Shown here: positions 8,664 to 17,830 of the stretch, piece after piece
Position numbering within the stretch: the first letter of the stretch is position 1
Layout: the number at the start of each line of letters is the position of its first letter
Assembly: GCF_008831085.1 (NCBI RefSeq)
Contig: NZ_WBJY01000001.1
Coordinates: 496,001 to 560,000 of the forward strand
DNA: 64,000 bases
Direction: 5' to 3'
From: Pseudoclavibacter endophyticus
Lineage (GTDB): Bacteria; Actinomycetota; Actinomycetes; Actinomycetales; Microbacteriaceae
Position numbers and translations under genes: made by a program
Notes under the pieces: generated by a model
What the model was told of the DNA's origin: nothing
The model's input: only the letters and a program-made list of their open reading frames with translations
The model's database searches: none

Positions 8664-11600
8664 ATGTCTGCCCGCGTGAGCATTGTCACTCGTACGAAGG
8701 ATCGCCCGCTGCTGCTCGAGCGAGCATTTCGGAGCGTCCTGGGGCAGACCTTTAGCGACTACGAGATGATCATCGTCAATGATGCGGGCGACCCGGCACC
8801 CGTCGAAGCCCTCATCGCTCAGTTCGCCGAGGAGGCCAGCGGCCGAGTGCGGCTCGTGTCGAACGAGACCTCGGCCGGCCGCGAGGCGGCCATGAACACC
8901 GGGTTCGATGCCGCCGCCGGAGAGTTCCTGGTCCTTCACGATGACGACGATTCGTGGGCTCCCGACTTCCTCGAGCGCACGATCGGGCACCTCGATGAGC
9001 ACCTTGAAGACGGGGGCGTCGCCGTGCGCACCGAGGTGGTCTTCGAACGGATCGAAGACGGCCGGGTCATCGAAGAGGCTCGCGAGATCCTGGCCGAGGA
9101 CCTGCACGCCGTGCGGCTTGCCGATACGATCCGTCGCAGCACGGTACCGCCGATCTCGTTCGTGTTTCGCCGGTCGGTGTTCGAAGCGGTCGGTCCCATT
9201 CGCGGCGACCTGCCCGTGCTGGCCGACTGGGAGTTCCTCCTGCGCGTGCTGTCGGCGACGACGGTGGGGTTCATCGACGGCGAGCCGCGCGCCTTCTGGC
9301 ATCAGCGCAAGAGCTCGACCGGTGACGAGGGCAACAGCGTCATCGTCGATGCCGGAGACCACCGCGACTACATGGGGCGGATTCGCGACGAGTACCTGCG
9401 GAAGTCCGTCGCGTCGGGCAACGACCTCGGCCAGTTGCTCTTCATCTCGGGCCTATTCGACGAGGTCGAGCGGAACGCCGCCGGCTCAGGGCGTCTTACC
9501 GCCGAGCTGATTCGCGCGGGCCAACTCGCCCAATCAGAACACCTCCAAGGCGTGCATGCTGAACTCCAGCAGGAGATCGCGCGCATTGACGAGAGACAGA
9601 AGCGCATTGAGGCGACGCAGCAGCGAATGAACGAGCTGCTCGACTACAGCCGCCCCGTCATCGGTGGGCTCCGCAAGCTGATGGCGCCCGGACTCGCTGC
9701 ACGGCGCGGTGCTCGGCGGCTGCTCGGGCGGCGTACGGAGTCGACGGCACCGGCGGCGGCTTCCGACAGCACGACGACGCCAGGTGGGCCGACGGAAGCG
9801 GCGTCGGCGCCGGCGCCCGCGACCCGCAGACGACACCGCGAAGACACGCGCGTGTCCGACCGAGTGACGAAGCGAATCGCGTTCTACCTGTTCTTCGACG
9901 CGGACGGGCAGGTGGACGACTATGTCGTCTACAAGCTGGAGCAACTCCGTCAGCACACGTCCCACATCTTCGTCGTCTCGAATGGGCCGCTCACGCCGGC
10001 TGGACGACAACGCCTCGAGGGTGTCGCCGACACGGTCTGGGAGCGCCAGAACGTCGGCTTCGACGTGTGGGGTTACAAGGAGGCGCAGGAGCAATTCGGG
10101 TGGGACCGCTTGGGCGAGTATGACGAGTTGATCCTGCTGAATTACACGTTCTTCGGCCCGATCTTCCCGTTCGCCGAGGTCTTTGACCGGATGGATGCCG
10201 AAGACGTCGATTTCTGGGGGCTCACTGAGCACGCGGAGGTCGACCCGCATCCGCACCACGGCAGCGGGGTCATGCCGCGACACATCCAGTCGCACTGGAT
10301 CGCGGTGCGCCGGCAAATGTTCTCCTCGGAGGAATACCGGGCGTACTGGCGCGACATGCCCATGATCTCGTCATACGACGAATCGGTCGACCGGCACGAG
10401 GCGCGGTTCCTCGCGCACTTCGAGCAAGCCGGCTTCGTCTCGCGCGTTGCATTCCCCCTCGAGGACTACCCCTCGGATCATCCGATCTTCGACGACATCG
10501 TGCTCATGCTTCGCGACAGGCTGCCGATCGTGAAGCGACGCCTGTTCTTCCACGACCCGCTGTATCTCGACCGGTACGCGATCATCGCACGCGATGCGAT
10601 GTCCGAGATCGAGCGCAGCCCCTACCCGAGCGATCTGATCTGGCGCAACGTCACCCGCGCAGCGAAGCCACGCACACTGGCCACCAACCTCTCGCTGACC
10701 GAGGTCCTCCCCGAGCAGACGTTCCCCGATGGTCACCCGGGCGCCCTCGACCGATCGTCACTCCCGAACATCGCTGTCGTCTGCCATCTCTATTACGACG
10801 ATCTCGTCGGCGAGATCCTCGACTCCGTTGGCACGATCCCCGGTCCCGTCGACCTCTTCATCACGACGAGCGACGACGCGAAGCGGGCTCGTATCGAGGC
10901 CGCGATCAACGCGTCCACATTCATCGGTGGCAGCGACGTCCGAGTCGTCGAATCGAACCGCGGCCGCGACATCTCGGCCTTCATCGTGGGCTGTGGTGAC
11001 GTGCTCCGCGACGAGAAATACGAACTGATCGTCAAGATCCACGGGAAGAAGTCGGCGCAGGACGGCTACAACATCGGAACGTGGTTCAAACGGCATCTCA
11101 TCGACAACCTGCTCGCGAGCCCGGGCTACACGGAGAACCTCGTTGCCCTATTCCAGCGGCACGCCACGTTGGGTATGGCGTTCCCCCCGACCATCCACAC
11201 CGGATATCCGACGATGGGGCATGCGTGGTTCGCGAACAAGGCGCCGGCGAAGAAGTTCGCAGAGCGCCTCGGCATCACCGTGCCCTTCGACGATTCGACG
11301 CCGTTGTCGTCCTACGGTTCGATGTTCGTCGCGCGCCGCGAAGCCATCGCCTCGCTCACCGACCTCGGACTCACGTGGGAGGACTTCCCGGCTGAGGGCG
11401 GCTACAAGGACGGCACGCTCGCGCATGTGATCGAGCGCATGTTCAGCTATGTCGCGCTTGCGAACGGATTCCATGTCCGTACCGTGATGAGCCCGGAGCT
11501 CGCTGGTATCAACTACTCATTCCTCGAGTACAAGTATCAGGCCGTCAGTGCGTTCCTGCCGGGATACGGCATCGACCAGGTGGCGTACCTGGAGTCCGCG

Positions 11601-11729
11601 CACGGTGGGGTATCGTCGCCGGTCGGCTTGGCGAAACGCCTTGTCGAGGGCAAGCCGGCCATCGCGAATGCGATTCGTCCCGCTTACCGGGCTGCGCGCA
11701 GCGTGTACCGCCGAGCCCGCGGCCGTTGA
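8664..11729 (+). CDS. GT2 glycosyltransferase fused to RgpF rhamnan synthesis domain
   Basis: A 1021-aa multidomain enzyme. Residues 1-215 are a GT-A (GT2) domain with VSIVTRTKDRP, the nucleotide-binding IIVNDAGDP and LVLHDDDDSW metal-binding motifs. Residues about 290-330 form a short coiled coil (EIARIDERQKRIEATQQRM) followed by an Ala/Thr-rich linker. Residues about 410-1005 are an RgpF domain with NVGFDVWGYK, YTFFGPIFPF, DVDFWGLTEHAE, LPIVKRRLFFHDP, ESNRGRDISAF and KIHGKKS, so both halves of the RgpF region look intact. It probably extends a rhamnose-containing chain, combining two transferase activities. TGAAGGAG precedes the ATG. It is the intact paralogue of the protein at 5032. Confidence 0.92.
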   Translation: MSARVSIVTRTKDRPLLLERAFRSVLGQTFSDYEMIIVNDAGDPAPVEALIAQFAEEASGRVRLVSNETSAGREAAMNTGFDAAAGEFLVLHDDDDSWAPDFLERTIGHLDEHLEDGGVAVRTEVVFERIEDGRVIEEAREILAEDLHAVRLADTIRRSTVPPISFVFRRSVFEAVGPIRGDLPVLADWEFLLRVLSATTVGFIDGEPRAFWHQRKSSTGDEGNSVIVDAGDHRDYMGRIRDEYLRKSVASGNDLGQLLFISGLFDEVERNAAGSGRLTAELIRAGQLAQSEHLQGVHAELQQEIARIDERQKRIEATQQRMNELLDYSRPVIGGLRKLMAPGLAARRGARRLLGRRTESTAPAAASDSTTTPGGPTEAASAPAPATRRRHREDTRVSDRVTKRIAFYLFFDADGQVDDYVVYKLEQLRQHTSHIFVVSNGPLTPAGRQRLEGVADTVWERQNVGFDVWGYKEAQEQFGWDRLGEYDELILLNYTFFGPIFPFAEVFDRMDAEDVDFWGLTEHAEVDPHPHHGSGVMPRHIQSHWIAVRRQMFSSEEYRAYWRDMPMISSYDESVDRHEARFLAHFEQAGFVSRVAFPLEDYPSDHPIFDDIVLMLRDRLPIVKRRLFFHDPLYLDRYAIIARDAMSEIERSPYPSDLIWRNVTRAAKPRTLATNLSLTEVLPEQTFPDGHPGALDRSSLPNIAVVCHLYYDDLVGEILDSVGTIPGPVDLFITTSDDAKRARIEAAINASTFIGGSDVRVVESNRGRDISAFIVGCGDVLRDEKYELIVKIHGKKSAQDGYNIGTWFKRHLIDNLLASPGYTENLVALFQRHATLGMAFPPTIHTGYPTMGHAWFANKAPAKKFAERLGITVPFDDSTPLSSYGSMFVARREAIASLTDLGLTWEDFPAEGGYKDGTLAHVIERMFSYVALANGFHVRTVMSPELAGINYSFLEYKYQAVSAFLPGYGIDQVAYLESAHGGVSSPVGLAKRLVEGKPAIANAIRPAYRAARSVYRRARGR

Positions 11730-11753
11730 ACAGGCCGATGCCGCGGCCGTGGT

Positions 11754-11759
11754 TACAAT
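11754..11759 (+). promoter_or_regulatory. Candidate -10 box for the acetyltransferase operon
   Basis: TACAAT, close to the -10 consensus, stands out in the GC-rich 112-bp gap before 11842. A TTGAAC lies 22 nt upstream, too far for an ideal -35. Confidence 0.4.
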
Positions 11760-11841
11760 GGCCCGCAGCCGGTCGGGGCGAGTCCGCTCGCGTGCGTAGA
11801 CACCGCCAGAGGGGCCGGCCCGAACGACACGTGAGGTGCCC

Positions 11842-13089
11842 ATGCCGTTGACGCTGCAACAGGCGTTCGACCCCCGGGCCAACAGCATTGGATTCCTGCG
11901 GTGGCTCATGGCATTCGCCGTGATCTTCAGCCATTCTGGGCCTCTTGCCGGTTTCTACGGTGGCGAGGACCTTGGCATCCAGGTCTCGAGCGAGCAGTCG
12001 ATCGGCGGCGTCGCGGTCGCCGGGTTCTTTTTCTTCTCCGGCTTCCTCATCACGAAGTCGCGCATGGGGCGCTCGTCGATCTTCCGCTACTTCTGGCGGC
12101 GCGCGCTGCGCATCTTTCCGGCGTTCTGGCTCGCCCTGCTCACGACTGCGTTCGTGCTCGCTCCCATCGCCTGGTTCCAAGGTGCCGGCACGATGGACGG
12201 CTACTGGAACGCCACGAACGAGTCGCCGTTCACCTACTTCCTCAACAACATGTGGCTGACGCTCGGCCAGCGGAACATCGCCGAAATGGGCCAGTCGATC
12301 CCCTATGCCGAGCACGGTGGCTACGACTGGAACGGGAGCGCCTGGACCCTGCTGTACGAGTTCCGCGCGTACATCATCGTCGGGCTCCTCGGCCTCTTCG
12401 GCATGCTCGCGAACCGGTGGATCGGGGGCGCATTCGCGCTCGGCCTGATCGTGCTCAACGCCATGACATGGTCGGGCATGGTCGACATGCTTCGCATCTC
12501 GTCGATCCTCGACAACCCGTTCAACGTCATGTTCTTCGCGCCATTCGCGTTCGGCATGCTGTTCGCGCTCTTCGGCGACAAGATCCCCATTGACGACCGG
12601 CTGGCGGTGGCGGCGCTGCTCTTCGCCGTCCTCGCGTATACGACCGGGGGCTGGAACGTGTGGGGGCAGTACGGGTTCCTGTACTTCGTGATGTGGTTCG
12701 CCGTGCGGGCCACGGCGCTCCGGAACTGGGAGAAGTTCGGCGACTTTTCCTACGGCATCTACATCTTCGCGTGGCCGCTGATGCAGTTCGGCGCTTACTT
12801 CGGGTTGCACGAGACCGGCTGGTTCGTCTACCACCTCGTGATCGTGATCGCCGCGCACCTGTGCGCGTTCGTCTCGTGGCACGCGATCGAAAAGCCCGCC
12901 ATGAGCCTGAAGAACTGGACCCCGGCTCCCCTTGCCTGGGCCCTCGATCGATTGCGACCACTCGATGCCGCCGTCAAACGGCGCACCGTCAACCCCGACT
13001 TCTCGACGGCGCCGTACGCGCGCACGCTCCGGGACGCCCGCGCAATCGTCCCGGCCGCGTCGACGCAGTCGGCGGGTGACCGGCGATGA
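11842..13089 (+). CDS. Acyltransferase-3 family membrane protein
   Basis: A 415-aa integral membrane protein with about ten to eleven helices, of the acyltransferase-3 family that acetylates exopolysaccharides. It opens with NSIGFLRWLMAFAVIFSHS, where the histidine in FSHS matches the conserved family residue, and has the basic RYFWRRALRIFPAFW segment. Unlike the protein at 14-2191 it lacks a C-terminal SGNH domain. The next gene, overlapping by four bases, encodes a separate AlgX/SGNH-like protein that could supply it. The start is the ATG at 11842 with GAGG upstream; a GTG two codons earlier is also possible. The pair resembles split two-component O-acetylation systems; the acceptor is inferred to be the polymer of this locus. 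Confidence 0.88.
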   Translation: MPLTLQQAFDPRANSIGFLRWLMAFAVIFSHSGPLAGFYGGEDLGIQVSSEQSIGGVAVAGFFFFSGFLITKSRMGRSSIFRYFWRRALRIFPAFWLALLTTAFVLAPIAWFQGAGTMDGYWNATNESPFTYFLNNMWLTLGQRNIAEMGQSIPYAEHGGYDWNGSAWTLLYEFRAYIIVGLLGLFGMLANRWIGGAFALGLIVLNAMTWSGMVDMLRISSILDNPFNVMFFAPFAFGMLFALFGDKIPIDDRLAVAALLFAVLAYTTGGWNVWGQYGFLYFVMWFAVRATALRNWEKFGDFSYGIYIFAWPLMQFGAYFGLHETGWFVYHLVIVIAAHLCAFVSWHAIEKPAMSLKNWTPAPLAWALDRLRPLDAAVKRRTVNPDFSTAPYARTLRDARAIVPAASTQSAGDRR

Positions 13090-14324
13090 CCGCGGGGACC
13101 GGGGGACCGGCCGAGCACTCCGGCCTGCGCGACGCCCCGGGCGATCTCGCCGAGCGCGTTCACGCCCCGAGCGCGCTTCGCCGCTGGTGGAGGCGGTGGT
13201 CGCTCGTGCCGCTGTGCGTGCTCATGGTCGCCGTCATCGCGGCGACGGTCGCCGGGTTCGTGGCGCGCGAGCGCATCGCACAGGCGCTTGTCGAAGCGCC
13301 CGTCGAGTCGGCGACGAGCGGTGACAGCCTCCCCGGAGGGTGTGCCCCGCCGCTCGCCGCACTCCCCGCTCACCAGCCATGGCTGGGACAGGCTCGGTCG
13401 ACGAGCGAATCGACGTACCGGCTCAATTCCGCCGGCGCACCGGGCGTCATCGAGGGTGCCGACGGATTCGTGTTCTGGGCAGACGAGCAGGCCAACAACT
13501 TCTCGCAGGCGATCGGACGCCGCGTGCTCTCGCAGGAAGAGATGGACGCCTGGTACGGGGCCATGAGCTCGCTCCGGGACCGACTCGACGAGCAGGGGAT
13601 CGATCTCGTGATCCAGGTGGTGCCCGCGAAATGGTCGGTGTACCCCGACAAGCTTCCGGCGTGGACCAACAACATCGTGGGCTCGACGACGCTCGACTAT
13701 CTGCGGTACGCGCATCCAGACCTGCCGGTCATGGATATGCGCGAGCGGCTGCGGGCGGCGGCCGAGGAGCAGAGCGTCTATACGCCGCTCAACTCGCACT
13801 GGACGGACTTCGGCGGAACGGTGGGCTGGCAGGCCCTCGCGGAATGCCTCACCGCCGTCGACCCGGAGCGGTACGCGGGCCTCGCGCCGCTCGACATCTC
13901 CGGTTTCGACCTGCAACCGGCGAGCAACGAGTTCGAGAGCTTCGGGTACACCGACGACGACCCGATCGATGCCGTGCCGGTCTGGGCGGCTCCGCCGCCC
14001 GAGATGCAGCTGACGATGGCCGATGGCACCGTCGCAAGCGAGCCGACCGACCGGCCCGTCGACATGCTCGAGCTGCCGGTGACGACCGAGAATCCGTCGG
14101 CGCAGTCGGCCGCCACGGCACTGATCTTCCGTGATTCGCAGGGCGACAGCATCGCGGCCGGCTGGCAGGCCGGCTTCACGACAACCTGGCAATACCCGCA
14201 TAACCTCGACAAGCCCGAACAGGCCGTCGACTACTTCTCGGTCGCGCTCGAGCATGAGCCCGATGTGGTGATCATCGAGCTCACGGAACGCCACCTCAAT
14301 TTCGTGCCCCCAATCACCTACTGA
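13086..14324 (+). CDS. AlgX/AlgJ-like SGNH-fold O-acetyltransferase, membrane-anchored
   Basis: A 412-aa protein with a basic cytoplasmic stub, one membrane helix (about residues 40-60: LVPLCVLMVAVIAATVAGFVA) and a large extracytoplasmic domain. The domain resembles the AlgX/AlgJ (DHHW) SGNH-like fold that puts acetyl groups on exopolysaccharide. NSHWTDFGG stands where the family has its D-x-H-W motif, and IFRDSQGDS near residue 345 supplies the likely nucleophile serine. The exact aspartate of the D-x-H-W motif is replaced by asparagine, so activity should not be taken for granted. ATGA overlap with the upstream acyltransferase-3 gene indicates coupled translation. Confidence 0.72.
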   Translation: MTAGTGGPAEHSGLRDAPGDLAERVHAPSALRRWWRRWSLVPLCVLMVAVIAATVAGFVARERIAQALVEAPVESATSGDSLPGGCAPPLAALPAHQPWLGQARSTSESTYRLNSAGAPGVIEGADGFVFWADEQANNFSQAIGRRVLSQEEMDAWYGAMSSLRDRLDEQGIDLVIQVVPAKWSVYPDKLPAWTNNIVGSTTLDYLRYAHPDLPVMDMRERLRAAAEEQSVYTPLNSHWTDFGGTVGWQALAECLTAVDPERYAGLAPLDISGFDLQPASNEFESFGYTDDDPIDAVPVWAAPPPEMQLTMADGTVASEPTDRPVDMLELPVTTENPSAQSAATALIFRDSQGDSIAAGWQAGFTTTWQYPHNLDKPEQAVDYFSVALEHEPDVVIIELTERHLNFVPPITY

Positions 14325-14333
14325 CGGGAACCC

Positions 14334-15464
14334 ATGACCGCAACGCCCGCAACCACCGCCCCGACCACCTGTCTCGTGACCGGCGGTGCTGGGTTCATCG
14401 GCTGTGCCGTGTCGTCGGCCCTCTCCGACGCGTTCGATCGCGTCATCGCCATCGACAACCTGCATCCGCAGGTGCATCCACACGAGCGTCGACCGCGCGC
14501 GCTCGACTCACGGGTCGAGTTCGTGCACGGCGACGTCACCGATGCCGCCATGTGGGACGCCCTGCTGCCGACGATCGGCAACGTGACCGTCGTCGTGCAC
14601 CTCGCCGCCGAGACCGGGACGGGACAGTCGCTCACGGAGGCGACGAGGCACGCCTCGGTTAACGTGGTCGGCACGACCGAATTGCTCGACGCGCTCGTCC
14701 GGCACGAGCGCCTGCCCGAACGGATCGTGTTGACGTCGAGTCGGGCGGTCTACGGGGAGGGCGATTGGCGAGCGGAGGACGGCAGCGTCGTGTCGCCGGG
14801 GCAGCGTTCGGCGGCCATGCTCGCTCGCGGCGAGTGGGACTTTCCCGGGCTCACGGCACTTCCGCACCGATCAGCGACCGTGGCGCCCGCCCCGACGAGC
14901 GTGTACGGATCGACGAAGCTCGCGCAGGAACACGTGCTGCGCTCGTGGTGTCTCGCGATGCGCGTGACGCCCGTGCTGTTCCGGCTGCAGAACGTCTACG
15001 GGCCGGGGCAGTCGCTGACGAATCCATACACGGGCATCGTGTCGTTCTTCGCGCAGCGGGCGCGCGCCGGCGAGGTCATTCCCGTGTACGAGGACGGGCA
15101 CATCGTTCGCGACTTCGTGTACATCGATGACGTGGTCGATGCGGTTGTGCGCGGCGTCACGGGTGCGTCCACACCGACGGAGCCGTCGGGCCACGGCACA
15201 CGCTTTCCGTTCGACATCGGATCCGGCACGGGCACGACGATCCTTCAGCTCGCGAAACTCATCGCCGAGATCTATGGCGCCCCGGAACCGACCGTGACCG
15301 GGCAGTTTCGCAATGGCGACGTGCGAAGCGCGTCCGCGGTCATCGACGACGCGGTCGCGGTTCTCGGGTGGCGACCGAAGGTACCCGTAGACTCTGGAGT
15401 TCGCCGCCTCTGTACATGGATCGACGCGCAACTCGACGCGCAGGCACCTGGAGGTGCGTCATAG
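14334..15464 (+). CDS. NAD-dependent SDR epimerase, dTDP-L-rhamnose 4-epimerase-like
   Basis: An extended short-chain dehydrogenase of 376 aa with the NAD-binding TGGAGFIG at residues 17-24 and the catalytic YGSTK (Tyr/Lys). Several stretches resemble dTDP-L-rhamnose 4-epimerases more than GalE: DNLHPQVHPH after the first strand, NVYGPGQSLTNPYTGI, and the YEDGHIVRDFVYIDDV segment. Such enzymes make dTDP-6-deoxy-L-talose from dTDP-L-rhamnose, which fits the rml genes here. A nucleotide-sugar epimerase with another substrate is the alternative. It starts 9 nt after the preceding stop codon and its 3' end overlaps the permease gene, so it belongs to the operon running from 11842 to 17622. Confidence 0.78.
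   Translation: MTATPATTAPTTCLVTGGAGFIGCAVSSALSDAFDRVIAIDNLHPQVHPHERRPRALDSRVEFVHGDVTDAAMWDALLPTIGNVTVVVHLAAETGTGQSLTEATRHASVNVVGTTELLDALVRHERLPERIVLTSSRAVYGEGDWRAEDGSVVSPGQRSAAMLARGEWDFPGLTALPHRSATVAPAPTSVYGSTKLAQEHVLRSWCLAMRVTPVLFRLQNVYGPGQSLTNPYTGIVSFFAQRARAGEVIPVYEDGHIVRDFVYIDDVVDAVVRGVTGASTPTEPSGHGTRFPFDIGSGTGTTILQLAKLIAEIYGAPEPTVTGQFRNGDVRSASAVIDDAVAVLGWRPKVPVDSGVRRLCTWIDAQLDAQAPGGAS
15388..15393 (+). promoter_or_regulatory. Possible internal -10 box before the exporter genes
   Basis: TAGACT, the same hexamer as at rmlC, lies inside the 3' end of the SDR gene, 22 nt before the permease ATG. It could give the exporter its own transcript. No -35 element is clear. Confidence 0.25.
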
Positions 15465-16375
15465 CCGAGAACATCACCGCCGACGAGCAGCGGCCCGGGC
15501 CGCGCCCGGGTCGGTTCCTGAAGCACCCTACCCTCGGGTTGCTCTGGAACCTCACGTTGCGAGAGATTCGCTCGCAGTACAAGCGCACGGCGCTCGGACG
15601 GCTGTGGTCGCTTCTCAATCCTCTCGCGACCATCGCCATCTTCTCCATCATCTTCGGCTTCCTGTTCCAAGCGCCACCGCCGGAAGGCACCAATTCGGGC
15701 CTGCACGCCTACGCCCTCTGGATCGCGTGCGGCATCATTCCATGGACCTTCATCTCGGGCTCCATCCAGGCCGCCATGAGCTCAATCACCGCCAACGCGG
15801 GACTGCTCACAAAGGTGTACTTCCCGAGACACGTGCTCGTGACCTCGATGGTGATGTCGCTCGTGGCCACGTTCCTCGTCGAACTCCTGGTGGTTATGGC
15901 GATCATGCTCACCGCCGCGGTCTTCGTGACGGGTGCCCACGGACTCCTCGTGCTCGCGTACATCCCGGTGCTGCTCGTGGTCGTCGCGATCACCGCGTGT
16001 TTCGTGCTGGGCATCGGGCTCGTCCTCGCGGTCGGCGTCGTGTATTTCCGTGACATCCAGCACCTGTGGGGCATCGTCAATCAAGCGTGGTTCTACGCCT
16101 CGGGTGTCGTGTTCCCCATCGCAATGGTCGAATCGGCCGAGCGGCTACTCGGCGAGCAGGGAATCACGTTCTTCGGCGCGCACATTCCACTCGTCGAGAT
16201 CTTTAAACTCAACCCCGCTTTCCACTTCCTCGAGGCGTATCGCTCGGTGCTCTACGACTTCGCGATGCCAGGCCCCGTCACGTGGCTCACGATGTTGGCC
16301 TGGGCGGCAGCCGTGCTCCTGGTCGGTGTGCTGGTTTTCCGGACGTTCCAAGCCCGCATCGTGGAGGAGCTGTAA
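15416..16375 (+). CDS. Polysaccharide ABC exporter, permease subunit (Wzm type)
   Basis: The membrane half of an ABC-2 polysaccharide or teichoic-acid exporter, 319 aa with six predicted helices. Family features are the N-terminal amphipathic LTLREIRSQYKRTALGRLWSLLNP, the cytoplasmic LTKVYFPRHVLV loop and NPAFHFLEAYRSVLYD near the C terminus. It pairs with the ATPase encoded directly downstream (TAATG overlap). The start is uncertain. The ATG at 15416 overlaps the SDR gene by 49 bp; an earlier ATG at 15368 is in frame but lies upstream of a -10-like box. No start codon lies nearer the conserved region, and the first 25 residues look unlike the family. Confidence 0.88.
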   Translation: MDRRATRRAGTWRCVIAENITADEQRPGPRPGRFLKHPTLGLLWNLTLREIRSQYKRTALGRLWSLLNPLATIAIFSIIFGFLFQAPPPEGTNSGLHAYALWIACGIIPWTFISGSIQAAMSSITANAGLLTKVYFPRHVLVTSMVMSLVATFLVELLVVMAIMLTAAVFVTGAHGLLVLAYIPVLLVVVAITACFVLGIGLVLAVGVVYFRDIQHLWGIVNQAWFYASGVVFPIAMVESAERLLGEQGITFFGAHIPLVEIFKLNPAFHFLEAYRSVLYDFAMPGPVTWLTMLAWAAAVLLVGVLVFRTFQARIVEEL

Positions 16376-17622
16376 TGACGAAGCCCTCGGCCATCACGAT
16401 CGACGGCGTCTCGAAGACGTTCCGGGTGTACCGCGACCGGAATCAATCGCTCAAGGCGACCGTGCTCAGTCGCAGCCGTGGTAAGTATCGGGAGTTCACG
16501 GCCCTCGATGACGTGTCGCTCGAGATTCCGGAAGGCAAGACCTTCGGATTGCTCGGCAACAACGGGTCGGGTAAATCGACGCTGCTCAAGTGCATCGCGC
16601 GCATCCTCGAGCCCAATGCCGGCACGATCACGCACCGCGGCCGCATCGCCGCCATGCTCGAGGTCGGCTCGGGCTTTCATCCCGAACTCTCGGGCCGGGA
16701 GAACGTGTATCTCAACGGCTCGATCCTCGGTATGACCAAGGCCGAGATCGATCGGAAGTTCGACGCGATCGTCGACTTTTCGGGCGTCGAGCAGTTCATC
16801 GACCAGCCGGTGAAGAACTACTCGTCGGGGATGTACGTGCGTCTCGGGTTCGCCGTGTCGATCCACGTCGACCCCGACATCCTGCTCGTTGACGAAGTGC
16901 TCGCCGTCGGAGACATGGCCTTCCAAGAGAAGTGCATGGCGAAGTTTGCCGAGTTTAAGCGCGAGGGCCGTACCGTCGTTGTCGTTTCGCACGGGCTCGA
17001 ACAGATGCGTTCATTCTGTGACGAAGCCGCGTGGCTGCATCACGGTGTGCTGAAGGACGTCGGGCCGGCGGCCGAGATCGTTGACCTCTACTCGAACGAG
17101 GAGCACGGTGCGACCCTGGTCGAGGGCGGTGGCAAGCGGTTTGGCACTGGGGAGGCCCAGGTCACGAAGCTCGAGCTGCTCCATCCGGAGCGTGGTGACG
17201 TGCGGAACCTGTCGACGGGCGACCGGGCCACGATTCGCCTCCACTACCGGGCCGCGGAGCGCATTGAGCGACCAGTCTTCGGCGTGTCAGTCGACGTGGT
17301 CAACGGGCCGTTCCTGTGGGGGCACACGAGCCGGGATTCTGGGTTCGTCCCGGATGCGATCGAGCCGGGTGAGGGAACCATTGACATCGAGATCCCAAGC
17401 GTGACCTTCCGGCCCCTCAACGCCTACCTGAGTGCCTCGATTCAAGACTTTGACGGCACGCACAACTACGACGTGTGGCAGCGCGCGTTCACATTCAGCG
17501 TCGGGCCGGGGACTCCGATCGAATCAGGCGGTCTCGTGACGCTGGGCTCGAAGTTCGGCAACCTCACGCCGCCGCGGCCGATCGAGGCGCCGCCGGTGCG
17601 CCGTGCTGACCGCGAGGACTGA
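16375..17622 (+). CDS. Polysaccharide ABC exporter, ATPase subunit with C-terminal binding domain (Wzt type)
   Basis: A 415-aa ATPase that powers export of the finished glycan. The nucleotide-binding domain (residues 1-240) has Walker A GNNGSGKST at about 61-69, the variant ABC signature NYSSGMYVRLGFA and Walker B DILLVDEVLAVGD, all typical of polysaccharide exporters. A C-terminal extension of about 170 residues is beta-rich and resembles the Wzt carbohydrate-binding domain that recognises the modified end of O-polysaccharide before export. If so, the chain may carry a terminal modification as export signal. The ATG overlaps the permease stop by one base and GAGGAG lies upstream. Confidence 0.9.
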   Translation: MTKPSAITIDGVSKTFRVYRDRNQSLKATVLSRSRGKYREFTALDDVSLEIPEGKTFGLLGNNGSGKSTLLKCIARILEPNAGTITHRGRIAAMLEVGSGFHPELSGRENVYLNGSILGMTKAEIDRKFDAIVDFSGVEQFIDQPVKNYSSGMYVRLGFAVSIHVDPDILLVDEVLAVGDMAFQEKCMAKFAEFKREGRTVVVVSHGLEQMRSFCDEAAWLHHGVLKDVGPAAEIVDLYSNEEHGATLVEGGGKRFGTGEAQVTKLELLHPERGDVRNLSTGDRATIRLHYRAAERIERPVFGVSVDVVNGPFLWGHTSRDSGFVPDAIEPGEGTIDIEIPSVTFRPLNAYLSASIQDFDGTHNYDVWQRAFTFSVGPGTPIESGGLVTLGSKFGNLTPPRPIEAPPVRRADRED

Positions 17623-17830
17623 CGGCTGATGGTTGGTCCTGCCGGGTACGAAGCCAGCCCCCGTGCCGGTTGAACCCGTGTCACCACCACAGAGACTGGT
17701 GTGGCTTGTGTGAAATTTGGTGTAGGTGTGGCGTTCTGGGGCAGAAGTCTGCATACTTAGAAACTGCTGAGCGTTCCACACCCCGTGTGGTGAGTTCGAG
17801 CGACCACTGACTCAACGTGTTTGGGATGTC
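17623..17830. other. Intergenic region upstream of the repeat protein
   Basis: A 208-bp gap that is less GC-rich than its surroundings. It contains a T/G-rich stretch at about 17690-17735 with several copies of GTGTGG/GGTGT. An AT-rich CATACTTAG around 17753-17761 may be part of a promoter. No convincing terminator or RNA was found. Confidence 0.3.

Noticed and set aside
11545..14483. Long minus-strand frames opposite the acetyltransferase genes
   Set aside because: They oppose well-supported genes, are His/Arg/Asp-biased, and show no domain.
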